From Pararhodobacter sp. (GTDB lineage Bacteria > Pseudomonadota > Alphaproteobacteria > Rhodobacterales > Rhodobacteraceae), in NCBI GenBank assembly GCA_020832665.1, contig JAFIEG010000011.1, positions 1 to 64,000 of the forward strand: a stretch of DNA of 64,000 nucleotides, read 5' to 3'. Shown one piece after another: positions 35,002-43,916 of the stretch (its first letter is position 1; every line of letters begins with the position of its first letter). The notes under the pieces were generated by a model. The model made no database searches and had not been told where the DNA came from. It saw only the letters and a program-made list of their open reading frames with translations. Made by a program: the position numbers and the translations under genes.

Positions 35002-35933
35002 TGGATCTTTCCTCGATCAACCCGGTGGTGCTGGCCGCCGCGCTGATGGTTGCCGCCACGCCGATCCTGCTGGCCGCCATCGGCGAACTGGTGGTGGAAA
35101 AGGCCGGGGTGCTGAATCTGGGAGTCGAGGGCATGATGATCACCGGCGCGGTCACCGGCTTTGCCGTCGCGGTGACCACCGGCAACGCCTATATCGGCAT
35201 GGTGGCCGCGGTGCTTGGTGGTGCCGCGCTGGCGCTGGTCTTTGCGCTGCTCACCCAGTATCTGATGTCCAATCAGGTGGCGACCGGGCTGGCGCTCACC
35301 CTGTTCGGGCTGGGGCTTTCGGCGCTGATCGGGCAGGGCTATGTCGGTATCTCGCCACCACGCACGCCAAAGATCGATTTCGGCTGGCTGAGCGAGATAC
35401 CCGTCCTGGGGCCCGTCCTTTTCCGCCATGACCCGCTGGTCTATGTCTCCATCTTCATCGTTGCGGCCGTGTGGTGGTTCCTGCGCCATTCACGCGCCGG
35501 GCGCATCCTGCGCGCGGTGGGCGAGAACCACGACGCCGCGCATGCGCTGGGCTACCGGGTGCGCGCGGTGCGGGTGGCGGCCATCGCATTCGGCGGCGCC
35601 TGCGCCGGGCTGGGCGGGGCCTATCTGAGCCTCATTCGCGTGCCGCAATGGACCGAGGGCATGACAGCCGGCGCCGGCTGGATCGCGCTGGCGCTGGTGG
35701 TCTTTGCGTCATGGCGGCCGTGGCGTGCGCTCATCGGCGCCTATCTTTTCGGCGGCATCGTGGTATTGCAGCTCAATCTTCAGGCAGCGGGCTGGCGCAT
35801 ACCGGTCGAATACCTTGCCATGTCGCCCTATCTGGTGACTATCCTGGTGCTTGTCATCATGTCATCGGGCCGGGCGCGCCGATCGCTTTCCGCGCCGGGC
35901 TCGCTGGGCCGCCCGTTCCACGCCGCCGGCTGA
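34998..35933 (+). CDS. ABC transporter permease 2 (BMP-type, BPD_transp_2 family)
   Basis: A 311-residue inner-membrane permease with about nine hydrophobic segments. IGELVVEKAGVLNLGVEGMM is the hallmark N-terminal segment of the NupQ/YufQ-like partner, and RAVGENHDAAHALGYRV is the cytosolic coupling loop toward the ATPase. Two ATGs in a row (34998 and 35001) overlap the permease 1 stop; the first has GGAAGGAGG upstream. Forms the channel heterodimer with permease 1. Confidence 0.9.
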   Translation: MMDLSSINPVVLAAALMVAATPILLAAIGELVVEKAGVLNLGVEGMMITGAVTGFAVAVTTGNAYIGMVAAVLGGAALALVFALLTQYLMSNQVATGLALTLFGLGLSALIGQGYVGISPPRTPKIDFGWLSEIPVLGPVLFRHDPLVYVSIFIVAAVWWFLRHSRAGRILRAVGENHDAAHALGYRVRAVRVAAIAFGGACAGLGGAYLSLIRVPQWTEGMTAGAGWIALALVVFASWRPWRALIGAYLFGGIVVLQLNLQAAGWRIPVEYLAMSPYLVTILVLVIMSSGRARRSLSAPGSLGRPFHAAG

Positions 35934-35949
35934 TATTGGGCCATTTTCC

Positions 35950-35966
35950 GCGGGCCGCCGGCCCGC
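35950..35966 (+). promoter_or_regulatory. Hairpin in the gap before the binding-protein gene
   Basis: GCGGGCC/GGCCCGC stem (7 bp, 3-base loop) in the 54-base gap between permease 2 and the binding-protein gene. In ABC operons such a structure often stabilises the binding-protein mRNA or dampens upstream read-through, giving higher binding-protein levels. Confidence 0.4.
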
Positions 35967-35987
35967 ATTCAACAGGGGAGTAACGAC

Positions 35988-37073
35988 ATGAAACGCAGAC
36001 AACTTCTTGCCGGCACCGCGTTGGCGCTTGGGCTGGCCAGCGCGCTGGGCACCGTGGCGCTGGCCGATGATCCGCTTCAGGTGGGCTTCATCTATATCGG
36101 CCCGGTCGGCGATCACGGCTGGACCTATACCCATGACCAGGCCCGCCTTGCGGTCGAAGAGCATTTCGGCGACGCGGTCAGCACCACCTATGTGGAAAGC
36201 GTGCCCTACGGCGCCGATGCCGAGCGGGTGATGTCGCAGATGATCCTTTCGGGCGTGGACATGGTTTTCGCCACCTCCTTCGGCTATGGCCCCGATGTCA
36301 ACGCCGTTGCCGGGCGCTTTCCCGATGTCGCCTTCGAACACGCCACCGGCTACATTCAGGAACACCCCAATGTCAGCCTCTACAATGCGCGCTTCTATGA
36401 AGGCCGCGCGGTTATCGGCCATATCGCCGGGCGCATGACCGAAACCAACACCGTGGGCTATATCGCCTCGTTCCCCATCCCCGAGGTGGTGATGGGCATC
36501 AACTCGGCCTATCTGCACGCGCGCGCGGTGAACCCCGATGTCAATTTCCGTGTCGTCTGGGTGTATTCCTGGTATGACCCGGCGCAGGAAGCCGCCGCCG
36601 CCGAGGCGCTGATCGAGCAGGGCGCCGATATCCTGATGCAGCACACCGATTCCACCGCGCCGGTCACCGTGGCGCAGGATCGCGGCATCCTCGCCTTCGG
36701 GCAGGCATCGGACATGACCGCCTTCGCGCCCGAATCGCACCTGACCGCGATTCTCGATGAGTGGGCACCCTATTACATCGAACGCATCCAGGCCCGGCTC
36801 GACGGAACCTGGGAGGCGGGCAATGTCTGGCACGGCATCGGCGACGGCATGGTCGGTTTTGCGCCGCTCAACGAGCGCATCCCGGCGGATGTGCGCGAAG
36901 AGGCCGAAGGCATGATCGAGGCCATCGCGGCGGGCGAGTACCACCCCTTCACCGGCCCGATCAACCGCCAGGACGGCACCCCCTGGCTGGAAGAGGGCGA
37001 AACCGCGCCCGATGGCGATCTGCTGGGCATGGGTTTCTATGTCGAGGGCATGACCGGCGACGTGCCCAACTGA
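35988..37073 (+). CDS. BMP family ABC transporter substrate-binding protein
   Basis: A 361-residue periplasmic binding protein. The N-terminal signal (MKRRQLLAGTALALGLASA, cleavage after ALA) has an RR pair but also fits Sec. The mature part is a PnrA/BMP-like nucleoside-binding protein: LQVGFIYIGPVGDHGWTYTHD near the start, FATSFGYGPDVNAVA and WVYSWYDPAQE are typical. No lipobox Cys is seen, so it should be soluble rather than a lipoprotein. GGGGAG lies before the ATG. Together with xdhABC it suggests scavenging of purines for nitrogen or carbon. Confidence 0.92.
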   Translation: MKRRQLLAGTALALGLASALGTVALADDPLQVGFIYIGPVGDHGWTYTHDQARLAVEEHFGDAVSTTYVESVPYGADAERVMSQMILSGVDMVFATSFGYGPDVNAVAGRFPDVAFEHATGYIQEHPNVSLYNARFYEGRAVIGHIAGRMTETNTVGYIASFPIPEVVMGINSAYLHARAVNPDVNFRVVWVYSWYDPAQEAAAAEALIEQGADILMQHTDSTAPVTVAQDRGILAFGQASDMTAFAPESHLTAILDEWAPYYIERIQARLDGTWEAGNVWHGIGDGMVGFAPLNERIPADVREEAEGMIEAIAAGEYHPFTGPINRQDGTPWLEEGETAPDGDLLGMGFYVEGMTGDVPN

Positions 37074-37097
37074 GCGCTCCCGGCGCATGAGAAACGT

Positions 37098-37124
37098 CCG
37101 GGGCAAGCGATAGGCTTGCCCCGG
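37098..37124 (+). terminator. 11-bp hairpin after the purine transport operon
   Basis: CCGGGGCAAGC and GCTTGCCCCGG form a perfect stem with a 5-base loop, 24 bases after the binding-protein stop. No T-run follows, so it may protect the mRNA 3' end rather than stop polymerase. Confidence 0.55.
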
Positions 37125-37191
37125 AAGAACGGATCCGGCTTTGGTTTCCATCGCATCCCGCCGAGCCGGAACCGGCGAAAAACGCGTGTTC

Positions 37192-37222
37192 AACGGGCCT
37201 TTGAAGGCCCGTTTTCGTTTCG
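37192..37222 (+). terminator. Rho-independent terminator
   Basis: AACGGGCCTT/AAGGCCCGTT 10-bp stem with a 2-base loop, followed by TTCGTTTCG. This is the best intrinsic terminator in the window and closes the xdh/BMP operon. Confidence 0.75.
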
Positions 37223-37269
37223 TGCTCATTCGAATTCGCTCGACAGCCGATAGATCTCGCATGTCATAG

Positions 37270-37312
37270 GAGCAAAAACCGGTTTCCACTTTTTCACGAC
37301 ATGCTCTAGAGC
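37270..37312. repeat. Alphaproteobacterial intergenic repeat (AAACCGGTTTCCACTTTT type)
   Basis: The block AAAAACCGGTTTCCACTTTT, then CACGACATGCTCTAGAGC, matches a short repeat I recall as widely scattered between genes of Rhizobiales and other Alphaproteobacteria. It contains two palindromic cores (AAACCGGTTT and GCTCTAGAGC). It sits 30 bases before the phosphatase start. Confidence 0.55.
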
Positions 37313-37341
37313 AGCCCCACCCGCCGGAGAGGGGAAAGACC

Positions 37342-38079
37342 ATGCGCAGCTACGCCATCGGCGACATTCACGGCCATCTTGACCTGCTTCTCGCCGCGCA
37401 GGCGCTGGTCGAGGCCGACCGCGCGCAGGCAGGCGACAGCGATGCCCCGCTGGTCCATATCGGCGATCTGGTCGACCGTGGCCGCGACAGCCGCGCCGTG
37501 ATCGAGCATCTGATGGCAGGCCAGCGCGAGGGGCGGCCCTGGGTGGTGCTCAAGGGCAATCATGACCGCATGTTCGTGCAGTTCCTTGACGAACCCTCGC
37601 GCAACGATCCCGGCCTGCGCCCGATCTTCACCTGGCTGCACCCGCGCATTGGCGGCGCCACCACGCTGGAAGCCTATGGCGTGGCCTCGCCCGCCGAGCG
37701 GCCGGTGCGCGCCGTGCATGAAGACGCGCTTGCCCGCGTGCCCGCCGCGCATCGCGACTGGCTGAATGAACTGCCTGCGCATTTCCTGCATGCACAGGCG
37801 CTTTTCGTCCATGCCGGCATCCGCCCCGGCGTGAAGCTGGAAAACCAGACTGAAACCGATCTGATCTGGATCAGGCACGACTTTCTCGATCATGGCGCGC
37901 CGCATCCCTGGCTGGTGGTGCATGGCCATACCGCGATCGAGGCCCCGCGCCATTACGGCAACCGGGTGAATATCGACAGCAGCGCGGCCTATGGCGGGCC
38001 GGTCTCGGCGGTGGTGATCGAGCGCGGCGCGGTCTGGCAGCTGACGCCGTCAGGGCGGCGCGCGCTTACCCCGCCCTGA
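37342..38079 (+). CDS. Metallophosphoesterase, bacterial PPP-type serine/threonine phosphatase
   Basis: A 245-residue calcineurin-like phosphoesterase. The metal-binding motifs are GDIHG (residues 7-11), GDLVDRG (about 41-47) and GNHD (about 72), with later His ligands in LFVHAGI and VVHGHT. Such enzymes can dephosphorylate Ser/Thr/Tyr proteins or cleave dinucleoside polyphosphates. No signal peptide, so cytosolic. The gene stands alone after the terminator region and shares its strand with the next gene. Confidence 0.88.
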   Translation: MRSYAIGDIHGHLDLLLAAQALVEADRAQAGDSDAPLVHIGDLVDRGRDSRAVIEHLMAGQREGRPWVVLKGNHDRMFVQFLDEPSRNDPGLRPIFTWLHPRIGGATTLEAYGVASPAERPVRAVHEDALARVPAAHRDWLNELPAHFLHAQALFVHAGIRPGVKLENQTETDLIWIRHDFLDHGAPHPWLVVHGHTAIEAPRHYGNRVNIDSSAAYGGPVSAVVIERGAVWQLTPSGRRALTPP

Positions 38080-38173
38080 AAACGCCGCATGCAGCGGCCG
38101 GTCGATACGCTTCAACTTGACCGGATCATGCACTAGACTCACATATCAAGGGCCCTTCGCCCAGGAGAAAGCC

Positions 38174-38974
38174 ATGCCGCGCGCACGCCCGGTTGTCGGC
38201 ATCATCGGCAACAGCTACCTGATCAACGATCAGTACCCCACCCATGCCGGGGGCACCATGAACAGCGAGGCGGTGTCCGAGGTGGCGCTCTGCCTGCCGC
38301 TGGTCATCCCCTCCGACCCGCGCTTCGTTTCCGTGGCGGAATTGCTCGAGGTCTGCGACGGCATCCTGCTTACCGGCGGGCGGCCCAATGTTCACCCCGA
38401 GGAATATGGCGAGGCCGAAACCCCCGCCCATGGCGCCTTTGACCGCAGCCGCGACGCCATCGCCCTGCCGCTGGTGCGCGCCTGCATCGAACGCGGCCAG
38501 CCGATTCTGGGTATCTGCCGCGGCTTTCAGGAAATGAACGTGGCGCTGGGCGGCACGCTTGACCCCGAAATCCGCGATCTGCCCGGGCGCATGAACCACC
38601 GCATGCCCCCCGATGGCACGCTGGAAGAGAAATTCGCCCTGCGTCATGTCGTGCGCTTTACCGAGGGCGGCGTGTTTCATCGGCTGATGGGCTCGCCCGA
38701 GGTGATGACCAACACCCTGCATGGGCAGGGCATCCGTAGCCCAGGCGCGCGTATCGCCATCGACGGCCACGCCCCCGACGGCACCCCCGAGGCGCTCTAT
38801 GTGCGCGAGGCACCCGGCTTTGCGATCGGTGTGCAATGGCACCCCGAATGGCGCGCCGCCGCCGACCCGGTCTCGCGCCCGCTGTTCGAGGCCTTCGGGC
38901 AAGCGGTGCATGATTTCGCCGCCACGCGCGCCCTGCCGGCACAGGGCGCCGGGCCGCACCGCCGGGCGGGGTGA
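38174..38974 (+). CDS. Peptidase C26 / gamma-glutamyl-GABA hydrolase-like class I amidotransferase
   Basis: A 266-residue PuuD-like amidase. The nucleophile Cys is in GICRGFQEMNVALGG near residue 114 and the catalytic His-Glu in VQWHPEW near 222; MNHRMP and NTLHGQGI are also typical. PuuD cleaves gamma-glutamyl-GABA in putrescine breakdown; the substrate here is inferred from family only. CAGGAGAAA supports the ATG at 38174. The last codons and the TGA stop lie inside a palindromic repeat (38965-38982), so the C-terminus PHRRAG was probably set by repeat insertion. Confidence 0.85.
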   Translation: MPRARPVVGIIGNSYLINDQYPTHAGGTMNSEAVSEVALCLPLVIPSDPRFVSVAELLEVCDGILLTGGRPNVHPEEYGEAETPAHGAFDRSRDAIALPLVRACIERGQPILGICRGFQEMNVALGGTLDPEIRDLPGRMNHRMPPDGTLEEKFALRHVVRFTEGGVFHRLMGSPEVMTNTLHGQGIRSPGARIAIDGHAPDGTPEALYVREAPGFAIGVQWHPEWRAAADPVSRPLFEAFGQAVHDFAATRALPAQGAGPHRRAG

Positions 38975-38982
38975 ACCCCGCC
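38965..38982. repeat. GGCGGGG-TGAA-CCCCGCC palindrome, copy at a gene stop
   Basis: A perfect 7-bp stem with loop TGAA; the loop supplies the TGA stop of the C26 amidase gene. The same core GGGGTGAACCCCGCC occurs at 41589-41603 and a diverged form at 43866-43903. Confidence 0.65.
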
Positions 38983-39062
38983 ATCCCCTGCTCCAGACTC
39001 GGTGGCAGCAAGGGGCGCATCCCCGTCATACCATGCTGCTCAAAGCTCAGCCGAATCTGGTA

Positions 39063-40040
39063 TCATTCCAATTCGTGGCGCAGCGGGCGTGAGAGCAGAA
39101 GCTGTATAGCCTCGTCCATCCCCACCTCTCCGTGCAGAAAGGCCGACACCATCGCCGTCACCGGCAGCACTTCGCCGGCATCGGCATTGGCCTCGACGAT
39201 GGCATGCGCAGTCATCACCCCCTCGACGGTCTGCCCGTCCTCGGGCGCGCGCCCGGCGCCCAGCGCCAGCCCGTGGCGGTAGTTGCGCGATTTCTCCGAG
39301 GTGCAGGTCAGCACCAGGTCACCAAGGCCCGAAAGCCCCCACAGCGTGGCCGCCTGCGCGCCACGCGCCTCGGCCAGGCGGGCAATCTCGGCAAAACCGC
39401 GCGTCATCAGCGCCGCGCGCGCGCTCTCGCCAAGGCCCGCGCCGATGGCAAGGCCGGCGGCGATGGCGATCACGTTCTTCAGCGCTCCACCAAGTTGCGC
39501 GCCAAGCGGGTCGTCACTCAGGTAAAGCCGCAGGCAGGGGCCGGCCAGCCCCAGCTGCAGCGTCGCGGCCTCAGGCGCAGCGGTGGCGAGCGTCAGCGCG
39601 GTGGGCTTGCCGGCGGCGATATCGGCGGCAAAGCTGGGCCCGGTGAGCACCGCCGTCGTCGCGCCCGGCAGGGCATCGGCAACCACCTGTGCCGGCAACA
39701 GCCCGGTGCCGCGCTCGACCCCCTTGCAGCAGACCACCAGCACGCTGCCCGCCAGCGCCCCTGCATGCGCCTCGACCAACCCGCGCAGCGCCTGGGTGGG
39801 CACCGTCAGCAGCAGCACCGGCGCCGCCGTGGCGCGGGTGATGTCATCGGAAATGGTTATCGAATCGGGCAGCGCCACGCCTGGAAGGCGGGCGACATTC
39901 TCGCGCCTAGCGGCCATGTCGGCGGCCTGTTCGCGATTGCGCGCCCACAGCGCCACCCGCCGCCCGGCCTGCGCCTGGGCGATGGCCAGCGCCGTGCCGA
40001 AAGCCCCTGCGCCGATCACCCCGATCTGCTCTGCCGACAT
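39063..40040 (-). CDS. gpsA: NAD(P)-dependent glycerol-3-phosphate dehydrogenase
   Basis: A 325-residue cytosolic enzyme reducing dihydroxyacetone phosphate to sn-glycerol-3-phosphate for phospholipid synthesis. The N-terminal Rossmann loop is GVIGAGAFGTALA; VVCCKGVERGTG, VLTGPSFAADIA, ALKNVIAIAAGLA (catalytic Lys) and LSGLGDLVLTCTSEKSRN are conserved blocks. The start at 40040 has AAAGGGGG upstream. Divergent from pncB. Confidence 0.96.
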   Translation of the reverse strand: MSAEQIGVIGAGAFGTALAIAQAQAGRRVALWARNREQAADMAARRENVARLPGVALPDSITISDDITRATAAPVLLLTVPTQALRGLVEAHAGALAGSVLVVCCKGVERGTGLLPAQVVADALPGATTAVLTGPSFAADIAAGKPTALTLATAAPEAATLQLGLAGPCLRLYLSDDPLGAQLGGALKNVIAIAAGLAIGAGLGESARAALMTRGFAEIARLAEARGAQAATLWGLSGLGDLVLTCTSEKSRNYRHGLALGAGRAPEDGQTVEGVMTAHAIVEANADAGEVLPVTAMVSAFLHGEVGMDEAIQLLLSRPLRHELE

Positions 40041-40214
40041 CGCCGCTGCCCCCTTTCGGCTTAACAGAGCGGGTATCGGCGCGCCGCTTCGCGCTGTCAA
40101 GCTGCCCACCGGCACGGCAGAGCGTGCGCTTCAATTGCGCCGCGCGCGCACCGGCGCTAGAAACACCGGATCGGGCGCGCTTGGGGCGGGCCACGCTCAC
40201 AACGAGGCCCTGCA

Positions 40215-41507
40215 ATGGTCGATATCGCTACCCGCGTGCATAACCAGAACTGGAAGATCGACCCGATCGTGCGTTCGCTGATCGACACCGATTTCTACAA
40301 GCTGCTGATGTGTCAGTCGATCTTTAGAAACCGGCCCGACACGCAGGTCACCTTCAGCCTGATCAACCGCACCAGCTCGATCCGGCTGGCCAAGCTGGTC
40401 GATGAGGGAGAATTGCGCGAGCAGCTCGACCATGTGCGCTCGCTCTCGCTCAGCCGCGGTGAAAGCACCTGGATGCGGGGCAACACCTTCTACGGCAAGC
40501 GGCAGATGTTTCGCCCCGACTTCATGGAATGGTTCGAGGCGTTGCGGCTACCGCCCTATCACCTGGAAAAGCATGATGGCCAGTACGAGCTGACCTTCGA
40601 GGGCGCCTGGCCCGAGGTCATGCTGTGGGAGATCCCGGCGCTGGCCATCCTGATGGAACTGCGCTCGCGCGCAGTGCTCAAGGATATGGGCTATTTCGAA
40701 CTGCAGGTGCTCTATGCCCGCGCCATGACGCGGGTGTGGGAAAAGGTCGAGCGCCTGCGCCTTCTGCCAGAGTTGAAGCTGGCCGATTTCGGCACCCGCA
40801 GGCGGCACAGCTATCTGTGGCAGGACTGGTGCGTGCAGGCGCTAAACGAGGGGCTGGGCGATTCCTTCATCGGCACCTCGAACTGCCGCATCGCCATGCG
40901 GCGCGATCTGGAAGCGATCGGCACCAACGCGCATGAACTGCCCATGGTCCAAGCCGCGCTGGCCGAAAGCGACGAGGTGCTGGCAAAGGCCCCTTACCGC
41001 GTGCTCGCCGACTGGCAAGAAGAACATGACGGCAATCTGCGCATCATCCTGCCCGATACCTTCGGCAGCGAGGGGTTCTTGCAACATGCGCCCGACTGGC
41101 TGGCCGGCTGGACCGGCATCCGCGTCGATTCGGGCGACCCGGCGCGCGGTGCCGAACTGGCCATTCGCTGGTGGCAGGAACGTGGCGAAGATCCGCGCGA
41201 GAAGCTGATCATCTTCTCTGACGGGCTGGATGTCGAACGCATCGAGGCGCTGCATGCGCGCTTTCATGGCCGGGTGAAGCTGAGCTTCGGCTGGGGCACG
41301 CTCTTGACCAACGATTTTCGCGGGCTCACAAGTGATGACCGCCTCGCCCCCTTCTCGCTGGTGTGCAAGGCGGCGGCGGCGAATGGCCGGCCCACTGTCA
41401 AGCTGTCGGACAACCCCAACAAGGCGATGGGCCCGCCCGACGAGATCGAACGCTACAAGCGAGTGTTCGGGCTGGGCGCGCAAGAGGCGCTGCCGGTCGA
41501 GGTGTAA
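40215..41507 (+). CDS. pncB: Nicotinate phosphoribosyltransferase
   Basis: A 430-residue enzyme that links nicotinate to PRPP in the NAD salvage pathway. [17 protein letters not shown] at the N-terminus, [22 protein letters not shown], the phosphohistidine region [10 protein letters not shown] near residue 238, and RVDSGDP and [10 protein letters not shown] later are all diagnostic. Length fits the bacterial type. Stands alone, divergent from gpsA; no pncA nicotinamidase is present in the window. Confidence 0.96.
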   Translation: MVDIATRVHNQNWKIDPIVRSLIDTDFYKLLMCQSIFRNRPDTQVTFSLINRTSSIRLAKLVDEGELREQLDHVRSLSLSRGESTWMRGNTFYGKRQMFRPDFMEWFEALRLPPYHLEKHDGQYELTFEGAWPEVMLWEIPALAILMELRSRAVLKDMGYFELQVLYARAMTRVWEKVERLRLLPELKLADFGTRRRHSYLWQDWCVQALNEGLGDSFIGTSNCRIAMRRDLEAIGTNAHELPMVQAALAESDEVLAKAPYRVLADWQEEHDGNLRIILPDTFGSEGFLQHAPDWLAGWTGIRVDSGDPARGAELAIRWWQERGEDPREKLIIFSDGLDVERIEALHARFHGRVKLSFGWGTLLTNDFRGLTSDDRLAPFSLVCKAAAANGRPTVKLSDNPNKAMGPPDEIERYKRVFGLGAQEALPVEV

Positions 41508-41523
41508 GTGCACGGCAGAAGCC

Positions 41524-41607
41524 GCAGGGCGCGGTTCATCCCGCCAACGTCCACGCCGGTTGCGCGCGCCCTCGCACCGGGCGGCGGCGGGGTGAACCCC
41601 GCCCTAC
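41524..41607. repeat. Pair of inverted repeat copies between pncB and the GH88 gene
   Basis: 41524-41545 (GCAGGGCGCGGTTCATCCCGCC) and 41586-41607 (GGCGGGGTGAACCCCGCCCTAC, spaced here as two halves) are reverse complements at about 19 of 22 positions, with 40 bases between. Each half is itself partly palindromic. This head-to-head arrangement resembles paired REP units (BIME-like). Confidence 0.6.
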
Positions 41608-41704
41608 CCCGATGCCCCAACCGGCAAAGCCTTCTTCCCCCTTCCACATTGACGCCGCCCCCACCTGCCCCCTACCAAGGCTGCATGGCAAGGGAGGAAC
41701 CGCG

Positions 41705-42835
41705 ATGGCACCACGCGACAAGGCGCTCGACCTCATCTGCCGGCGCGTTCTGGAAACGCGCGCGGCGGTGGGCCAGGACTGGCCTTATCACGCCGACCCG
41801 CAAAGCGGCGAATGGGCCACCACCGACGATGGCGACTGGTGCGGCGGGCACTGGGTGGAATGCCTGCGAATTCTGGGCGTGCTGCAAGGCCGCGACGATC
41901 TGATCCGTGAGGCCCGCGCGCGCTGCGAGGGGCTGCGCCCCAAACTGGAACGAGACGACCAGTTTCGTGGCCACCGCTTCTATTACTCCGCCGCGCGCAT
42001 GTATGATCATACCGGCGAGCTCGCCCTGCGCACGCTGGCGCTGGCGGCGGCTTATGCGGTGCGCTCGATGGCGATGCCGGTGAATGGCGCCATGCCGATC
42101 GGCATGCAGGTGCAGGTGAAATCCACCACGCTCGCTTCGCGCTCCATCGTCGCGGTGGATAATGTCCACCCCAATCTGCGGCTCGACTGGTGGGCATGGC
42201 ACGAAACCGGCGACGATACCTTTCTCAAGGGCGCCATGGCGCATCTCGATGTCACGCTGCGCAATTTCGTTCGCGCCGATGGCTCGACCGTCGAATTCAT
42301 CGAATACGACCCCGATTCGGGACGCGTGCTGCGCGAGTTCACGCTTCTGGGCGCGCATGACGAAAGCTGCTGGAGCCGCGGCCAGGCATGGGCCATCGCC
42401 GGCTTCCTGCGTGGCTGGGAGGAAACCGGCGAGCGGCGCTATCTCGATGCCGCCGAGAAGCTGACCGATTACTGGTTCGCCCGCACCGGCCCCGGCGGGG
42501 TGCCACCCTGGGATTTCGACGACACCGCCGCCGAAGCCCCGCTCGATACCTCGGCGGCGGCCATCGTGGTGGAACAACTGGCACGGATGCAGGCCGGCGG
42601 CGTGCGCGACGCGGGCGCCGCGGCGCCCTTCCTGGCGCGGCTGGAGCCGATGATCGAGGGGCTTTGCGCGCATCTCACGCCGATGGGTGCGGGCGATGAC
42701 CGCCCGCCGGGGATGCTGGTCGATGGCTGTTTCAACCAGCCGAAGAATTTCGCCAATCGCAGCGAACTGATCTGGGGCACAGCCTATCTCTTGATGGCGC
42801 TGTCCTATCTGGAAACCGGTCGGGTGCCGGCCTGA
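41705..42835 (+). CDS. Glycoside hydrolase family 88 protein (unsaturated glucuronyl hydrolase-like)
   Basis: A 376-residue (alpha/alpha)6-barrel enzyme of GH88, which removes unsaturated uronic acids from oligosaccharides left by polysaccharide lyases. Family-like positions: DGDWCGGHWVECLR (one catalytic Asp region), VAVDNVHPNLRLDWWAW (second Asp region), SCWSRGQAWAIAGFL and VPPWDFDDTAAEAP-DTSAAA. No signal peptide, so it should act on imported oligosaccharides. GGGAGGAACC supports the ATG. Neighbours give no transporter; substrate is unknown. Confidence 0.82.
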   Translation: MAPRDKALDLICRRVLETRAAVGQDWPYHADPQSGEWATTDDGDWCGGHWVECLRILGVLQGRDDLIREARARCEGLRPKLERDDQFRGHRFYYSAARMYDHTGELALRTLALAAAYAVRSMAMPVNGAMPIGMQVQVKSTTLASRSIVAVDNVHPNLRLDWWAWHETGDDTFLKGAMAHLDVTLRNFVRADGSTVEFIEYDPDSGRVLREFTLLGAHDESCWSRGQAWAIAGFLRGWEETGERRYLDAAEKLTDYWFARTGPGGVPPWDFDDTAAEAPLDTSAAAIVVEQLARMQAGGVRDAGAAAPFLARLEPMIEGLCAHLTPMGAGDDRPPGMLVDGCFNQPKNFANRSELIWGTAYLLMALSYLETGRVPA

Positions 42836-42852
42836 ATGATGAGGGGATGACG

Positions 42853-43848
42853 ATGGGTTTCAGGGCGCTGATGCTGCGGCAGGGCGAGGACGGGCTGGCA
42901 CAGACCGCTATCGAAAAGATCGAGGAAAGCGCCCTGCCCGAGGGCGATGTCACGGTGGCGGTGGAATATTCCACCGTCAACTACAAGGACGGGCTGTGCC
43001 TGTCGTCCAAGGGCGGCGGGCTGGTGCGCGACTACCCGCATGTGGCGGGGATAGATTTTGCCGGCACCGTCACGGCATCGGACGATCCGCGCTATAGCCC
43101 CGGCGATGCGGTGGTGCTGACCGGCTGGCGCGTGGGCGAGGTGCATTGGGGCGGCTATGCCGAACGCGCGCGGGTGCGCGGCGAGTGGCTGGTGCCCCTG
43201 CCCGAGGGGCTCGATGCCCGCCGCGCCATGGCCGTGGGCACCGCCGGGCTGACCGCCATGCTGGCGATGATGGCGCTGGAAGATCACGGGCTCAAGCCCG
43301 GCACCGGGCCGGTCCTGGTGACGGGTGCCGCCGGCGGCGTGGGCTCGGTGGCGGTGTCACTGCTAGCGGCGCTGGGCCATGAAGTGGCGGCGGTGACGGG
43401 CCGGCCCGAGGCGGCGGATTACCTGAAGGAACTGGGCGCGGCGCGCATCGTGGCGCGCGAGGAACTCGCCGAGACGGTGAAGCGGCCGCTGGAGGCCGAA
43501 ACCTGGGCGGGCTGCGTCGATGCCGTGGGCGGGGCGATGCTGGCGCGGGTGCTGGGGCAGATGCGCTACGGCGCCTCGGTCGCAGCGGTGGGGCTGGCCG
43601 GCGGCGCGGCGCTGCCGGCAACGGTAATTCCCTTCCTGCTGCGCGCGGTGAACCTTTTGGGCATCGATTCGGTGATGCAGCAGCGAGAGGCCCGAATACG
43701 CGCCTGGACGCGCATCGCGCGCGATCTGCCGATGGACGGGCTCGAAGCCATGATCCAGCCCGCAAGGCTGGAAGATGTGCCCCGGCTGGGCAGCGAGATC
43801 CTGCAAGGCAAGGTGCGCGGGCGCGTGGTGGTCGATCTGGGCGCATGA
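42853..43848 (+). CDS. acuI: Acrylyl-CoA reductase AcuI / YhdH-type zinc-free MDR oxidoreductase
   Basis: A 331-residue medium-chain dehydrogenase of the AcuI/YhdH family, which reduces acryloyl-CoA to propionyl-CoA with NADPH and protects DMSP-degrading bacteria from acrylate. The cofactor loop is LVTGAAGGVGSVAVSLLAALG; STVNYKDGLC, HVAGIDFAGTV and RVGEVHWGGYAE are AcuI-like. No structural-zinc Cys cluster. The ATG at 42853 has GAGGGG at 6 bases; an ATG at 42847 is too close to it. Only 17 bases follow the GH88 stop. No DMSP lyase gene is in the window. Confidence 0.85.
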   Translation: MGFRALMLRQGEDGLAQTAIEKIEESALPEGDVTVAVEYSTVNYKDGLCLSSKGGGLVRDYPHVAGIDFAGTVTASDDPRYSPGDAVVLTGWRVGEVHWGGYAERARVRGEWLVPLPEGLDARRAMAVGTAGLTAMLAMMALEDHGLKPGTGPVLVTGAAGGVGSVAVSLLAALGHEVAAVTGRPEAADYLKELGAARIVAREELAETVKRPLEAETWAGCVDAVGGAMLARVLGQMRYGASVAAVGLAGGAALPATVIPFLLRAVNLLGIDSVMQQREARIRAWTRIARDLPMDGLEAMIQPARLEDVPRLGSEILQGKVRGRVVVDLGA

Positions 43849-43865
43849 CGGCGCGACCATCGCGC

Positions 43866-43903
43866 AAACCGTAGGGGGCGAGGTTCACGCCGCCCTACGG
43901 TTT
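43866..43903. terminator. Bidirectional hairpin derived from the GTAGGG…CCCTAC repeat
   Basis: AAACCGTAGGG and CCCTACGGTTT pair over 11 bp between two convergent genes, with TTTT following on the plus strand. The loop GGCGAGGTTCACGCCG is a diverged form of the GGTTCACC palindrome family seen at 38965 and 41524. It can end transcripts from acuI, and possibly from the opposite gene. Confidence 0.6.
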
Positions 43904-43916
43904 TCCGCCACGGCGC

